A DNA stretch of 64,000 nucleotides from the NCBI RefSeq assembly GCF_000380565.1, contig NZ_AQYJ01000024.1, positions 124,001-188,000 of the forward strand. The letters are read 5' to 3'. Positions 17,485 to 26,523 of the stretch are shown here, one piece after another; position 1 is the first letter of the stretch; the number at the start of each line of letters is the position of its first letter. This stretch comes from Microbulbifer variabilis ATCC 700307 (lineage in GTDB: Bacteria; Pseudomonadota; Gammaproteobacteria; Pseudomonadales; Cellvibrionaceae). Made by a program: the position numbers and the translations under genes. The notes beneath the pieces are model-generated. The model was not told the origin of the DNA. It saw only the letters and a list, made by a program, of their open reading frames with translations, and searched no databases.

Positions 17485-18828
17485 TTACACTGGAGAAGTA
17501 ATAAGCCTCAACCGTGAAGAAGAATTACGGTGCAAGCGGCGAAAGAAAAGAAGTGAGAGCAGCATTAACAAAATACATGCAATACCAGTAGCATAGGAAA
17601 GTTGCTGAGTAAACTGTAACCAGTTTAGGTTTGGTTGCGCGAAAGTCTTATAGAGCATGACACTAATGCTGCCGATATAACCCGCACTATCTGCCAGATA
17701 AATCACAAATCCTGCGTTACCTAGGCTCTTGGTGCAGGCGACCAGACGTTCAAATAATAAACAGTTAAATGGAACATAGCCTATATAGAGCCCGATATTG
17801 ATCCCAATCATCCAGGCAGCCCCGGATACAATATCTAACTCAAATGCGAGAGTTGAAGTTATGCAGATTGCTCCCCCAGCCGCGACTAATAGCTGGTTTA
17901 GCTGCAATGCGCGATAGTTGTTACGTACAAAAATAAGTAGCGCCAGGGATGCTAAAACTATCAGTGCCACGGGTAGAGTGCTGGTAAGGAAGATCTGGGG
18001 TGCTTGACCATGACCCAAAGCTTGCCAAAGCTCTGCAGCGAAATTATCAGAGAAGTCACGAAATGCCGTTAGGAATACATAAGCGATGATTAAAGCCAAC
18101 AATCCCAGATTCGTTTCATTGACGAAAGTCCAACGCATTTCATTCGTCATTGGTACTCTTTGTTTTCGTGCACGGATGTCTGCTTGATTGGGTTGGGGAA
18201 TTCTACTGAGTGTAAATGTAGATAGAATCAGTGCAGGTAGAAATAATAAGCCCACGGTTGCAGGCATCCAGATTTCCGGCACTTTCCATTCCAGCATTAG
18301 ATATGCGGCTACTGCTTTTACGGCTCCTGAAGAGATGATTAAGCTAACACATAAAATGGCGCCTAGTGCTTCAGTAAGACGACGCCCCTCTAAATAGCTG
18401 AATACTAGTCCCCACACCATTCCAAGTGGGAGACCATTAAAAAAAAGCATGACAACATTATAAGGAGCGGGGATCAATGCGAATGCTATCAAGGCCAGAT
18501 GACTGAAAAGAATTAGAATTACCAGTATTCTTCCCCGCTGCAATGGCCGTAACTCTGAGACAACCTTAATCCCGATAATTTTTGAAAACGCATAACCCAG
18601 TACTTGGGAAATTATAAGTGCGGTTTTAAAGTCTAGAGTGAAATCCCAGCCGGAAATGTTGGCGTAAGATGCTGCTGCAAAGGGCTTGCGGAAAGCATAC
18701 ATACAAAAATAAGTGAAGAATGCAGCAACTCCGGAAAAGAGTAGCAAGAAAAGCTCACTGTTGAAATCTTCACTGGAATCAGATTCCTGTTTTTTACTGG
18801 TTTTTTCCATTTTATCGATAGCTGCCAT
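17485..18828 (-). CDS. DUF5690-type multispanning membrane protein, predicted phosphonate-locus transporter
   Basis: A 447-residue integral membrane protein with about 12 hydrophobic segments and an MFS-like layout (FFTYFCMYAFRKPFAAASY near the N-terminus resembles the GlpT/UhpT-type signature; GLPLGMVWGLVFSYLEGRR is another conserved stretch). I recognise it as the DUF5690 type. As first gene of the operon with flavin oxidoreductase, PhnZ-like, phnX and gntR genes, and with no ABC transporter in the locus, it is the likely inner membrane importer of the phosphonate substrate. The ATG at 18828 lies 1 bp from the operator and has no ribosome site; the ATG at 18810 is a possible alternative start. 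Confidence 0.75.
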   Translation of the reverse strand: MAAIDKMEKTSKKQESDSSEDFNSELFLLLFSGVAAFFTYFCMYAFRKPFAAASYANISGWDFTLDFKTALIISQVLGYAFSKIIGIKVVSELRPLQRGRILVILILFSHLALIAFALIPAPYNVVMLFFNGLPLGMVWGLVFSYLEGRRLTEALGAILCVSLIISSGAVKAVAAYLMLEWKVPEIWMPATVGLLFLPALILSTFTLSRIPQPNQADIRARKQRVPMTNEMRWTFVNETNLGLLALIIAYVFLTAFRDFSDNFAAELWQALGHGQAPQIFLTSTLPVALIVLASLALLIFVRNNYRALQLNQLLVAAGGAICITSTLAFELDIVSGAAWMIGINIGLYIGYVPFNCLLFERLVACTKSLGNAGFVIYLADSAGYIGSISVMLYKTFAQPNLNWLQFTQQLSYATGIACILLMLLSLLFFRRLHRNSSSRLRLITSPV

Positions 18829-18829
18829 T

Positions 18830-18841
18830 TGGTCTAGACCA
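18830..18841. promoter_or_regulatory. Predicted GntR/UTRA operator, site B
   Basis: TGGTCTAGACCA, a perfect 12-bp palindrome with the same core as site A. It lies 1 bp from the annotated start of the minus-strand operon. Binding here would cover the start of the transcript, or block RNA polymerase just after initiation. Confidence 0.82.
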
Positions 18842-18985
18842 GATTTTAGGTGCTTATGATTGCGTTTTTGTGACAGTCTTTTTTAAGTTCAATAACCATT
18901 CCAGATGGTAAAAATTTTTCATTTATATATTCGCAGGGAATATTCACACACCTGTTATACAAACGTCATAGCGGCAATTTAGGAT

Positions 18986-19001
18986 TCTGGTCTAGTCCAG
19001 A
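18986..19001. promoter_or_regulatory. Predicted GntR/UTRA operator, site C
   Basis: TCTGGTCTAGTCCAGA, a 16-bp palindrome with one mismatched pair, 80 bp before the TonB receptor start. With site B it brackets the divergent promoter region 18842-18985. Confidence 0.75.
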
Positions 19002-19081
19002 TTTATGTTGATGATCGAGCAAGTTAATTTGTGTCGATAAAAATTTGCCAATCATTTTTTGATTGATACAGGGGAAGTAAA

Positions 19082-21667
19082 ATGATTTATGTCAAATTAT
19101 TGCCTGCAACGATTACTCTGCTGGTGGGACAAGTAAATTACGCTCATGCACAAGAAAGTAGTAAGCAGAGTGTCCAGGATGATAGCGAAATAGAAGAGAT
19201 TGTTGTGCTTGGACGAATGTTTGAGACAGAGTTACGTTCCCTGGAGTTACAGAGGGAATCCAACCGGATTGTTAATGTGGTATCGGCAGATGGTATAGGA
19301 AAGTTACCGGATCGTAACGCCGCAGAGGCAGTTCAAAGAGTCGCAGGCGTATCTATCGAGCGTGACCAGGGGGAAGGACGGTTTGTCGCTGTGCGTGGCC
19401 TCCCGTCCCAATGGAGTTCTTCTAGCCTTAATGGTCATCGTTTGCCATCTGCAGAAGAGGAAACTACCAGCAGGGCTACGGCGTTTGATTTCTTTCCATC
19501 GGAGCTGATTGAACGTATTGAGGTCTCTAAGGCTGTTACCGCGGATCAGGAAGGTGACTCTATTGGCGGCAATGTTAATTTTGTGACTCGTACAGCCCCT
19601 GAAGAACGCACTTTGGATATATCCCTATCTGGTGGCTATGCGGATAAAGCCGACGGTGATATTAAATCCATGAGCATTCTTTATGGGGATAGAAGTGAAG
19701 GTGGTAAATGGGGATTTTTGGCCAATGTAACTGGTTGGAGCAGGGATTGGGCAACAGATAACTACGAGCCTCGCCGTAAAGGGGAGGGAATATATCGATT
19801 GGAACTGCGGGATTATACCGGAATCAGAGATACCCTGGGGTTAAACCTTGCTACTGAATACCGATTGGAAGAAGGAGGTAAGATTTTTGCTCGTGGTTTG
19901 TATGGGACATTAGAAGATGAGGAGACACATTACAAGCACAGGTTGCGGTTCGATAAAGATAGAATGGAACTTCAGCATATCCACAATACTTTGATAACAC
20001 GTATGCAAGGTGTTGAAGTTGGTGGAGAGCACTTTTTTGGTGATGATAAGCACCTGAATTGGAATTTAGCCAGCTATGATAATGAATTCCGCTATGGGAA
20101 TACACCCAATAAAGATGATCGCTCTTATTTTGTAATGCGTTTTGATCAAACGGAAGTAGGTTATGTTGGTCTGGATGATGATGGGTTGGCTTACAACCAA
20201 ATCGATGGTGGTACTGACCCAGCAGAAAATATACCCACTCACCTCCCGGATGGTTTTGTAATGGACCCAACCCAGTCCAGCCTATCTTGGGTTGAACTAT
20301 ATAAAGTGTATGTCAACGAAAAGGATAAAGTGGTAGCCACTTTTGACTTTTCTTCCCAGTTTTCCAGTGAGCTGGAGTTAAAGTTCGGTATGAAATATCG
20401 GGACAAGGAACGGGTGTCTGAATTCTCCGATGCATTTTACATTTGGGATGAGGAAAACTATGGGCCTGCCCCAGTTCTCTCTGACTTTACCTTGTCTGAT
20501 CAGCCTGGCAGAAATGATTTCCTATCAGAGTTGGATATCAACTATGACTCCCAATTCTCTCAGGTTGCTTCAATGTCTCAATTGGAGAATTTTTGGAACC
20601 AAAACCGGGATAAATTCATTTTGATTCCCGAAGAATCAGCTCTAGTTGAAAATGGAGGGGCTCTTGGGCGAAATTTTGAGCTAACAGAGAGGCACCTATC
20701 GGCTTATGGCATGGGTAATTATGAGCTTTCAAATAGAGCCATTCTTGTAATGGGATTACGACTCACTCAGACACAAACGAAGGTGGAAAGCCAGGTATTT
20801 GTTAACGATGAAGCTAATAAAGGCTATTTGGTGCCGTTTAATGGTGATAAAGAGTATTTATCCATTTTGCCATCGGCACATCTAAAATATGCGCTCACAG
20901 AGGATAGCAATATCAGGCTCGCGCTGACCAGAACCTTTGCCAGGCCGGACTTTGGTGATCTGAATCCGGGAGGGTACTATGCCGAGCACGATAATGAGTT
21001 TATAGGAGGTAATCCAGATCTTGATCCTACTTACTCTTGGAATCTGGACTTTATGTATGAGTACTATTTTAATGACTCGGGGATTTTATCTGCTGGTTTA
21101 TTTTATAAAGATATTACAGATCCAATCTTTAAAGATGTGAAAGAAGGTGAATATAATGGGGTGTCAGGAGTCGATATTTATAGTCCGGAAAATGGTGAAG
21201 ATGCGTGGCTGAGGGGATTGGAATTTAATCTGGTGCGAAAAATGGATTTCCTTCCCGGATTTCTTTCAAATATCGGGTTGTCGACAAATTTAACTATGCT
21301 GGATTCAGAAATGCGTATTCCGGGCCGTGATGGTGCGGTGCCGATTTCCCGTCAAGCTGATTTATTACATAATCTCTCTATCTATTATGATGATGGTACT
21401 GTCTCCATTCGCCTGGCTCAAAACCATAAGGGAGAGTATATTGAAGAGCATGGTGGCAATAAAAATGAAGACCAGTACTACGGTGCTTACACAAGCCTGG
21501 ATATGAGTGCAAATTATACGATTGGGGACAATTTAGTTATTTTTGCTGAGGCCTTAAACCTTACGAATGAACCTTTAACTTATTATATTGGTGATAAAGA
21601 TAGGCCAAAGCAAGTTGAGTATTATGGGGTTCGTGGCCAACTGGGCTTTCGCTATAGTTTTTTTTAG
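19082..21667 (+). CDS. TonB-dependent outer membrane receptor, probably for phosphonate-containing substrate
   Basis: An 861-residue TonB-dependent transporter. After a signal peptide ending near AHAQ comes a TonB-box-like EIEEIVVLGR. The plug domain follows: GKLPDRNAAEAVQRVAGVS, VAVRGL, ERIEVSKAVTADQEGDSIGGNVNF. The beta barrel ends in GFRYSFF with a terminal Phe. The plug resembles the TIGR01782 (Xanthomonas/Caulobacter-type) group of receptors, many of which import sugars or other organic nutrients rather than iron. A GGGGAAGT ribosome site precedes ATG. It is divergent from the phosphonate operon and carries the same operator, so it likely imports the substrate of that pathway; the ligand itself is unproven. 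Confidence 0.88.
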   Translation: MIYVKLLPATITLLVGQVNYAHAQESSKQSVQDDSEIEEIVVLGRMFETELRSLELQRESNRIVNVVSADGIGKLPDRNAAEAVQRVAGVSIERDQGEGRFVAVRGLPSQWSSSSLNGHRLPSAEEETTSRATAFDFFPSELIERIEVSKAVTADQEGDSIGGNVNFVTRTAPEERTLDISLSGGYADKADGDIKSMSILYGDRSEGGKWGFLANVTGWSRDWATDNYEPRRKGEGIYRLELRDYTGIRDTLGLNLATEYRLEEGGKIFARGLYGTLEDEETHYKHRLRFDKDRMELQHIHNTLITRMQGVEVGGEHFFGDDKHLNWNLASYDNEFRYGNTPNKDDRSYFVMRFDQTEVGYVGLDDDGLAYNQIDGGTDPAENIPTHLPDGFVMDPTQSSLSWVELYKVYVNEKDKVVATFDFSSQFSSELELKFGMKYRDKERVSEFSDAFYIWDEENYGPAPVLSDFTLSDQPGRNDFLSELDINYDSQFSQVASMSQLENFWNQNRDKFILIPEESALVENGGALGRNFELTERHLSAYGMGNYELSNRAILVMGLRLTQTQTKVESQVFVNDEANKGYLVPFNGDKEYLSILPSAHLKYALTEDSNIRLALTRTFARPDFGDLNPGGYYAEHDNEFIGGNPDLDPTYSWNLDFMYEYYFNDSGILSAGLFYKDITDPIFKDVKEGEYNGVSGVDIYSPENGEDAWLRGLEFNLVRKMDFLPGFLSNIGLSTNLTMLDSEMRIPGRDGAVPISRQADLLHNLSIYYDDGTVSIRLAQNHKGEYIEEHGGNKNEDQYYGAYTSLDMSANYTIGDNLVIFAEALNLTNEPLTYYIGDKDRPKQVEYYGVRGQLGFRYSFF

Positions 21668-21690
21668 CTGATCTTTATTTTTTATTAGAA

Positions 21691-21713
21691 AAAACCCGGT
21701 TATGCCGGGTTTT
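21691..21713. terminator. Bidirectional intrinsic terminator
   Basis: Stem AAAACCCGG / CCGGGTTTT with a 5-nt loop, A-rich before and T-rich after. It lies between the convergent TonB receptor and AidB-like genes and can serve both. Confidence 0.85.
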
Positions 21714-21741
21714 CAGTTTAAGTTAATATATAGCTCATTTT

Positions 21742-23400
21742 TTATACTGAAAGTGGGTTCCCGCGTGTGAGCAATTGTTCTATATCGACTCCCCTGGGTA
21801 GGCTACCAGTGCTATGGCCGCCTTTGCCCTCCAACCTTGATAGAATAAAAGCGCTACTGACTGCCTTATCACCAGATTGAATAAGTAGATGGGCCTGCAT
21901 TGTAACTGCCATTTGATCTACGATAGCGCGAGCTCGGTACTCAAACTGATCTAAATCTGCCAATTCTTTCTTTAATGAATCTAGTGCTTTATCAAAATAA
22001 TTATTCTTACCTGTGCTGGCTGCCATTTCGTCCAACCAGTGATTTACTACACTGGGTGTTTTTGTGATTGCCCGAAGGACATCCAGAGCCTGTATATTGC
22101 CAGAGCCTTCCCAGATAGCATTGATTGGAGCATCTCGGTATAGGCGGGCAGTAATAAAGTTCTCGATGACCCCATTTCCTCCCAGGCATTCCATAGCCTC
22201 ATAGGCATGGTGAGGACTGCGTTTGCAGATCCAGTATTTTCCCACCGCAGCTCCCAGACGAAGTAGCATTTTTTCGTGCTCCTGGTCCTCCTGATCCATA
22301 GCCCTTGCCATACGCATAGTTAAGGCAATGGATCCCTCAATTTCTAATTGCAGGTCCGCCAGCACATTGCGCATTAGGGGGTGGTCAATCAACTTTTGGC
22401 CAAAGGCTTTTCGTTGTGAGGCATGGTAAATGGCCTGAACAACTGCTTGACGCTGACCTCCGGAAGAACCGACCATACAATCGAAGCGAGTGATGGCTAC
22501 CATCTTAATAATTGCGTTTACGCCTCGGCCTTCCTCTCCTAACAACCAACCCATTGCACCTCGCATCTCCACTTCTGAAGAAGCATTGGAGACATTACCG
22601 GCTTTCACTTTGAGCCTTTGGATTTCCAGGGGATTTTTACTACCATCTGGACGCCAGCGGGGTACCAGAAAACAGGAGAGCCCTCCGGGTGCCTGGGCTA
22701 GTATCAGAAAACCGTCGCACATGGGAGCAGACATAAACCACTTGTGCCCGAGCAGCTCATAGACGTTATCCCCTAAAGGGATAGCGGTCGTGGTATTAGC
22801 ACGTACATCAGAGCCGCCTTGTTTTTCCGTCATACCCATCCCGATAGTTAGAGAGGACTTTTCAAAGTAAGGGCGATTACTGTTGTCATATCCTCTGCTT
22901 AATATTTTGGGGGCCCATTCAGCGGCAACAATGGGGTTGAGTTGAATTGACGGTATAGAAGCAAAAGTCATAGTTACTGGGCATCCATGACCAGCTTCAA
23001 GCTGACATTGTAAATAGTTCTTTGCTGCCCTTACCACGTTCGCTCCCGGACGTGGATCCGTCCAGGGTGAACAGTGCAATCCTTCCGAGAGTGCCAGTTG
23101 CATTAATTGATGATATGAAGGATGGTAACGAACTATATCTATACGATTGCCGATACGGTCATGGCTTTCGAATATTGGCTTGAATTCATTGGCAGCGTAA
23201 CCACGTTCAATCATTTCTGGGCGACCACATACTTCTCCATAGCGCTGTAAATCTTCCTCGGCCCAGTGTCCTCCATTGATATGTACTGCTTTTCTAAGTG
23301 CTTGATCCCCCGCGTATAAATTATGGCCCGTAAGAGGTGGAACCTGATTATTGATTGTATGAGTGGATGCATGTGCGGAGGGTTGGATACTGGTGCTCAT
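21742..23400 (-). CDS. aidB: AidB-like acyl-CoA dehydrogenase family protein
   Basis: A flavoprotein of 552 residues. The N-terminus THTINNQVPPLTGHNLYAGD is typical of AidB, and GMGMTEKQGGSDVRANTT is the acyl-CoA dehydrogenase FAD/substrate signature. YEAMECLGGNGVIENF and YRDAPINAIWEGSGNIQALD match the C-terminal signature. In E. coli AidB belongs to the response to alkylation damage; the dehydrogenase activity is weak and DNA binding has been reported. No ada or alkB gene lies nearby. The ATG at 23400 has GGAA about 8 nt upstream; the longer open frame to 23463 adds 21 residues with no family match. Confidence 0.82.
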   Translation of the reverse strand: MSTSIQPSAHASTHTINNQVPPLTGHNLYAGDQALRKAVHINGGHWAEEDLQRYGEVCGRPEMIERGYAANEFKPIFESHDRIGNRIDIVRYHPSYHQLMQLALSEGLHCSPWTDPRPGANVVRAAKNYLQCQLEAGHGCPVTMTFASIPSIQLNPIVAAEWAPKILSRGYDNSNRPYFEKSSLTIGMGMTEKQGGSDVRANTTTAIPLGDNVYELLGHKWFMSAPMCDGFLILAQAPGGLSCFLVPRWRPDGSKNPLEIQRLKVKAGNVSNASSEVEMRGAMGWLLGEEGRGVNAIIKMVAITRFDCMVGSSGGQRQAVVQAIYHASQRKAFGQKLIDHPLMRNVLADLQLEIEGSIALTMRMARAMDQEDQEHEKMLLRLGAAVGKYWICKRSPHHAYEAMECLGGNGVIENFITARLYRDAPINAIWEGSGNIQALDVLRAITKTPSVVNHWLDEMAASTGKNNYFDKALDSLKKELADLDQFEYRARAIVDQMAVTMQAHLLIQSGDKAVSSAFILSRLEGKGGHSTGSLPRGVDIEQLLTRGNPLSV

Positions 23401-24093
23401 GAATTTATTCCATGCAGTTTGGGCTGAATATAGCCTATTTCTTGGTCTAATCGGTACATTCATCCCAGCTTCAAGTGCTTTATTAACACTGGGAAGTCTG
23501 TATTTAAGGTTAAATCAACTTCAAACTGATTACTATTTATACGGAACCTGTTTGCGGATAATTCAGAAAAAATTGTGGCTGTGTTTTTAGACTTATATTT
23601 TTTGTGACTTTTATTCAAAGTAATACCGTTTGCTCTATTTCTCATTTTATTTTTATTTAATATCAATTGAATAGTACTAAACGATTTAATTTATATTTTA
23701 AGATGCTTCGTGGATTATATGTGACTGTTCACATTCTTCAGATCAGAAAAATTTGTTTTTTATCAAAATTAATCTATTAATTTTGTGGACCAGTACAAAT
23801 TTCTCGATATTCGTTGAATTTTTTGTGGGCTCCTGAGTCTATACCAAAGGATGTTCTATGAGGTGGTTTACAGCTGTAAATGTAATACCTTTGTATGTAA
23901 AAATGACATTCTAAATTTATGTTGGCACACTTAAGATTGAAATTTTGATATCTAGATCACTTCTTGTTGCAGGCAGGGAGTTGATCGAATAGATTTAGCT
24001 CACAGCGAAAGACGGCCATAGAATAAATAGAAAATAAGAGCAAATCAGATATTAAGTAAGATCTTAAAAGGACCGCATGTTGGGGGAACCCAG
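23401..24093. other. Long AT-rich region upstream of the curli operon
   Basis: About 690 bp with no convincing gene. It must hold the promoter of csgD, a gene whose upstream region is long and regulator-rich in enterics. One visible element is TGTGACTGTTCACA at 23720-23733, an inverted repeat with a 4-nt centre; the spacing is too short for a standard CRP site. A 68-codon minus-strand frame (23460-23666) lacks any sign of being real. Confidence 0.55.
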
Positions 24094-24777
24094 ATGAATT
24101 TGCATAAGGATTATGCACGCCTTGAAGTTGTGACTCCGGGTCATGAATCCGAAGGGCCGGAAGTAGCTTTTTTAACGGCTTCTATTAATCTTCAATCCTC
24201 TATCTTTGCAGGGCGTATAGAGGATGAGTTTAGGACTAAGTGTTCTATATTCCAGCGTTTGTCAATTTCTTCGCTTGAAGAAATTATCACTGAATATCTT
24301 CTCCTGGACTGCGCAGATCTCTCATCATCCGATCTGGACCTGATTCTGCGTGACATTCATACAATTTCCAATCCACCCAGTATTGTTCTGATTAATGTAG
24401 CGGATACAACTGATTTGGATTTTGTTCTTCACTGGGAGAAGGTTCTTGGCTTGATGCCTTCGGAATGTGAGCCCAAAGTGATCATGGAAAGATTGGGCAG
24501 GATTTTTTCTGGTGAATACTGGTTTCCCAGGGATGTACTGCATAATTTTTTACGTCAGCACCGGAAGCCAAAAAAGTGGCGGGAAAAAGCGTCGAATCTC
24601 ACTCAGCGTGAGACGCAAATATTGCAGTTGATATGTGAGTGTCATACCAATGCAAATATTGCAGAAGTTTTATGTGTTAGTGAGCACACGGTTAAGAGTC
24701 ATCTTTATAAGATATACAGAAAGATTGGCTGTAAAAATCGCTTAGAAGCAAGTAGTTGGGCTAGCCAGAACTTATAA
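24094..24777 (+). CDS. csgD: CsgD-like LuxR/FixJ-type regulator of curli
   Basis: A 227-residue regulator with a C-terminal LuxR helix-turn-helix: LTQRETQILQLICECHTN, then ANIAEVLCVSEHTVKSHLYK. The N-terminal part has a receiver-like fold without a clear phospho-acceptor, as in CsgD. CsgD activates curli and other biofilm genes. It is directly followed by csgE (1 bp), so it would be cotranscribed with the export genes it is expected to control. A GGGGGAACC stretch lies before the ATG. Confidence 0.88.
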   Translation: MNLHKDYARLEVVTPGHESEGPEVAFLTASINLQSSIFAGRIEDEFRTKCSIFQRLSISSLEEIITEYLLLDCADLSSSDLDLILRDIHTISNPPSIVLINVADTTDLDFVLHWEKVLGLMPSECEPKVIMERLGRIFSGEYWFPRDVLHNFLRQHRKPKKWREKASNLTQRETQILQLICECHTNANIAEVLCVSEHTVKSHLYKIYRKIGCKNRLEASSWASQNL

Positions 24778-24778
24778 A

Positions 24779-25213
24779 ATGAGTATCTATTTTTACTGCT
24801 TTAAGAGAGTTTCTCTCCTAATTCTGCTTATCTCAATCTCCCCACTTGTCCAGTCGCAAGAGCTCGAGTCAATAGAGGGTGAGGACTCCCTTCTTACCGG
24901 GCTGGTTATCGACAGTACTGTGAGCGGTATTGGTCACGAATTTGCCCGTTCTCTTTCTATTTATATCACCAGTAACCTCACGGAATTCGATTATAACCTA
25001 ACCGTTCATGAGCGACCTTCAGCAAGGTGGGGTAGCGTGGTGTGGGTTACCTATGAAAATAAACAGGTTTTTAGAACTGTGATCTACCCTGGGCGAAGGC
25101 GTTTTGGAGAGATTGCTGCTCAAGCAGCAACTCAAATAAATAACAATATTCGACAGCAGAGGCTGCAAGAGTTGTTCTCTCAAAATTTGGATTTGGCAGG
25201 GGATGAAATTTAA
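24779..25213 (+). CDS. csgE: Curli export specificity factor CsgE
   Basis: A 144-residue periplasmic protein with a signal peptide (SLLILLISISPLVQS). CsgE caps the CsgG pore and guides curlins to it. Family features: LLTGLVIDSTVSGIGHEFARSLS, FDYNLTVHERPSARWGS and WVTYENKQVFRTVIYPGRR. The stop and the csgF start share one base (TAATG at 25211-25215), showing coupling. Confidence 0.92.
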   Translation: MSIYFYCFKRVSLLILLISISPLVQSQELESIEGEDSLLTGLVIDSTVSGIGHEFARSLSIYITSNLTEFDYNLTVHERPSARWGSVVWVTYENKQVFRTVIYPGRRRFGEIAAQAATQINNNIRQQRLQELFSQNLDLAGDEI

Positions 25214-25623
25214 TGAAAAGATTTTTAGTTACTCTCTTTACGCTTATATTAATGATTCCTTTTGCAGGGTATGCTACTGAGTTGATTTACACACCGGTTA
25301 ACCCCTCGTTCGGTGGCAACCCATTAAATGGTAACTATCTACTGAATAATGCGAGTGCCCAGAATAGTAAGAAAGATCCAAAAGCAGGTAAGTCACCTTA
25401 TTCAGAATCTTCCTCTCTAGATAGATTCACTGATACTTTGGAATCCAGATTGTTGTCTCAACTCTTGACCGATGTAGGTAATGGAAATGATGGTACTCTG
25501 GTAACCGATGACTTTATTGTAAATATAATTGATGTGGATGGAACTTTAACAATAACTATTACAGATGCTGTCACCGGCGAAATTTCTGAGATTGTCGTAG
25601 TAGGATTAGATCCGGGAAATTAA
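25213..25623 (+). CDS. csgF: Curli assembly factor CsgF
   Basis: A 136-residue exported protein. After the signal peptide (ending near GYA) the mature N-terminus TELIYTPVNPSFGGNPLNG is the conserved CsgF segment that inserts into the CsgG pore, followed by NYLLNNASAQN. CsgF sits at the cell surface and couples secretion to nucleation by CsgB. The C-terminal domain (residues about 80-136) is acidic and beta-rich. Confidence 0.92.
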   Translation: MKRFLVTLFTLILMIPFAGYATELIYTPVNPSFGGNPLNGNYLLNNASAQNSKKDPKAGKSPYSESSSLDRFTDTLESRLLSQLLTDVGNGNDGTLVTDDFIVNIIDVDGTLTITITDAVTGEISEIVVVGLDPGN

Positions 25624-25674
25624 CAGCCATACTGCCATTGGATGGCATTTTTGAGGATTTCAGGGGTGGTGGTG

Positions 25675-26523
25675 ATGTTGCCTAGAATATTTCTTGTAGT
25701 ATTTATTATTTTCATAAGTGGTTGTAGTTTTTTTCAGAAAACCCGTGAGGCTCTATTTGGTCCAGGATATGAGAAGGCCACTTTAACAGATCGAATGAGC
25801 ACCTATGCCGACTTGATCAATTTGCCCTCTCCCAGGGGGAAAATTGTTGTAGCAGTTTATGGTTTTAGTGACCAGACAGGGCAGTACAGGCCGGCCCCAT
25901 CAAGCTCGTTTTCAACTGCAGTGACTCAGGGCGCTGCTTCTATGTTGGTGCAGGTCTTAAATGAATCAGGATGGTTTGTTACTTTAGAGCGGGAAGGACT
26001 GCAAAACCTGCTGACAGAGAGAAAGATAATTCGTGCTGCACTGAAAGAGGAAGATACAGTTCCTCCTTTTGATTTACCCTCCTTGATGTCAGCAAATATT
26101 ATGTTGGAAGGAGGGATTGTCGCTTATGACACCAATATCAAAACTGGTGGAGCAGGGGCAAGGTATTTTGGAATTGGCCTTTCTTCACAGTACCGTGTTG
26201 ATGAAGTGACAGTAAACTTGCGCGCTGTCGATGTAAGAACGGGTCGTGTACTAAGTAGCGTGCTTACCAGTAAAAAGATTTTGTCCCGGCAGGTGCAAGG
26301 AGATATTTACACATTTGTAGAATATAAACGTTTATTAGAGGTTGAGGCTGGGATGACGACCAATGATCCTGCTCAGCTTTGTGTACTTTCGGCTATCGAG
26401 TCTGCCGTGATTCACCTTATTGCTAATGGGGTTACTGGAAATTTATGGGCTTTGCAGGATAGTAGTGAGTTTCCTGCATCGATCTTGGATGAATACTCTG
26501 AAAGTCCGGTGAAAATTCTCTGA
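25675..26523 (+). CDS. csgG: Curli secretion channel lipoprotein CsgG
   Basis: Outer membrane lipoprotein that forms the nonameric curli secretion pore. With the ATG at 25675 the signal sequence is MLPRIFLVVFIIFISGC with lipobox ISGC and lipidated Cys17; AGGGG lies upstream. The ATG at 25642 adds 11 residues and has no ribosome site. Conserved regions: GKIVVAVYGFSDQTGQYRP, GWFVTLEREGLQNLLTERK, GARYFGIGLSSQYR and DVRTGRVLSSVLTSKKILS. Length (282 residues) is normal for the family. Confidence 0.93.
   Translation: MLPRIFLVVFIIFISGCSFFQKTREALFGPGYEKATLTDRMSTYADLINLPSPRGKIVVAVYGFSDQTGQYRPAPSSSFSTAVTQGAASMLVQVLNESGWFVTLEREGLQNLLTERKIIRAALKEEDTVPPFDLPSLMSANIMLEGGIVAYDTNIKTGGAGARYFGIGLSSQYRVDEVTVNLRAVDVRTGRVLSSVLTSKKILSRQVQGDIYTFVEYKRLLEVEAGMTTNDPAQLCVLSAIESAVIHLIANGVTGNLWALQDSSEFPASILDEYSESPVKIL

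Noticed and set aside
18830-18841. Reading the TGGTCTAGACCA sites as a GlcNAc (DasR/NagR) regulon
   Set aside because: The core matches the DasR-type site, but the copies flank only phosphonate-locus genes, and I saw none before nagB-II or nagA in this window.
23460-23666. A 68-codon minus-strand frame upstream of the AidB-like gene
   Set aside because: AT-rich, Lys/Asn-rich translation with no ribosome site or known motif; more likely part of the csgD control region.
23720-23733. A canonical CRP site before csgD
   Set aside because: The half-sites are separated by 4 nt rather than 6.
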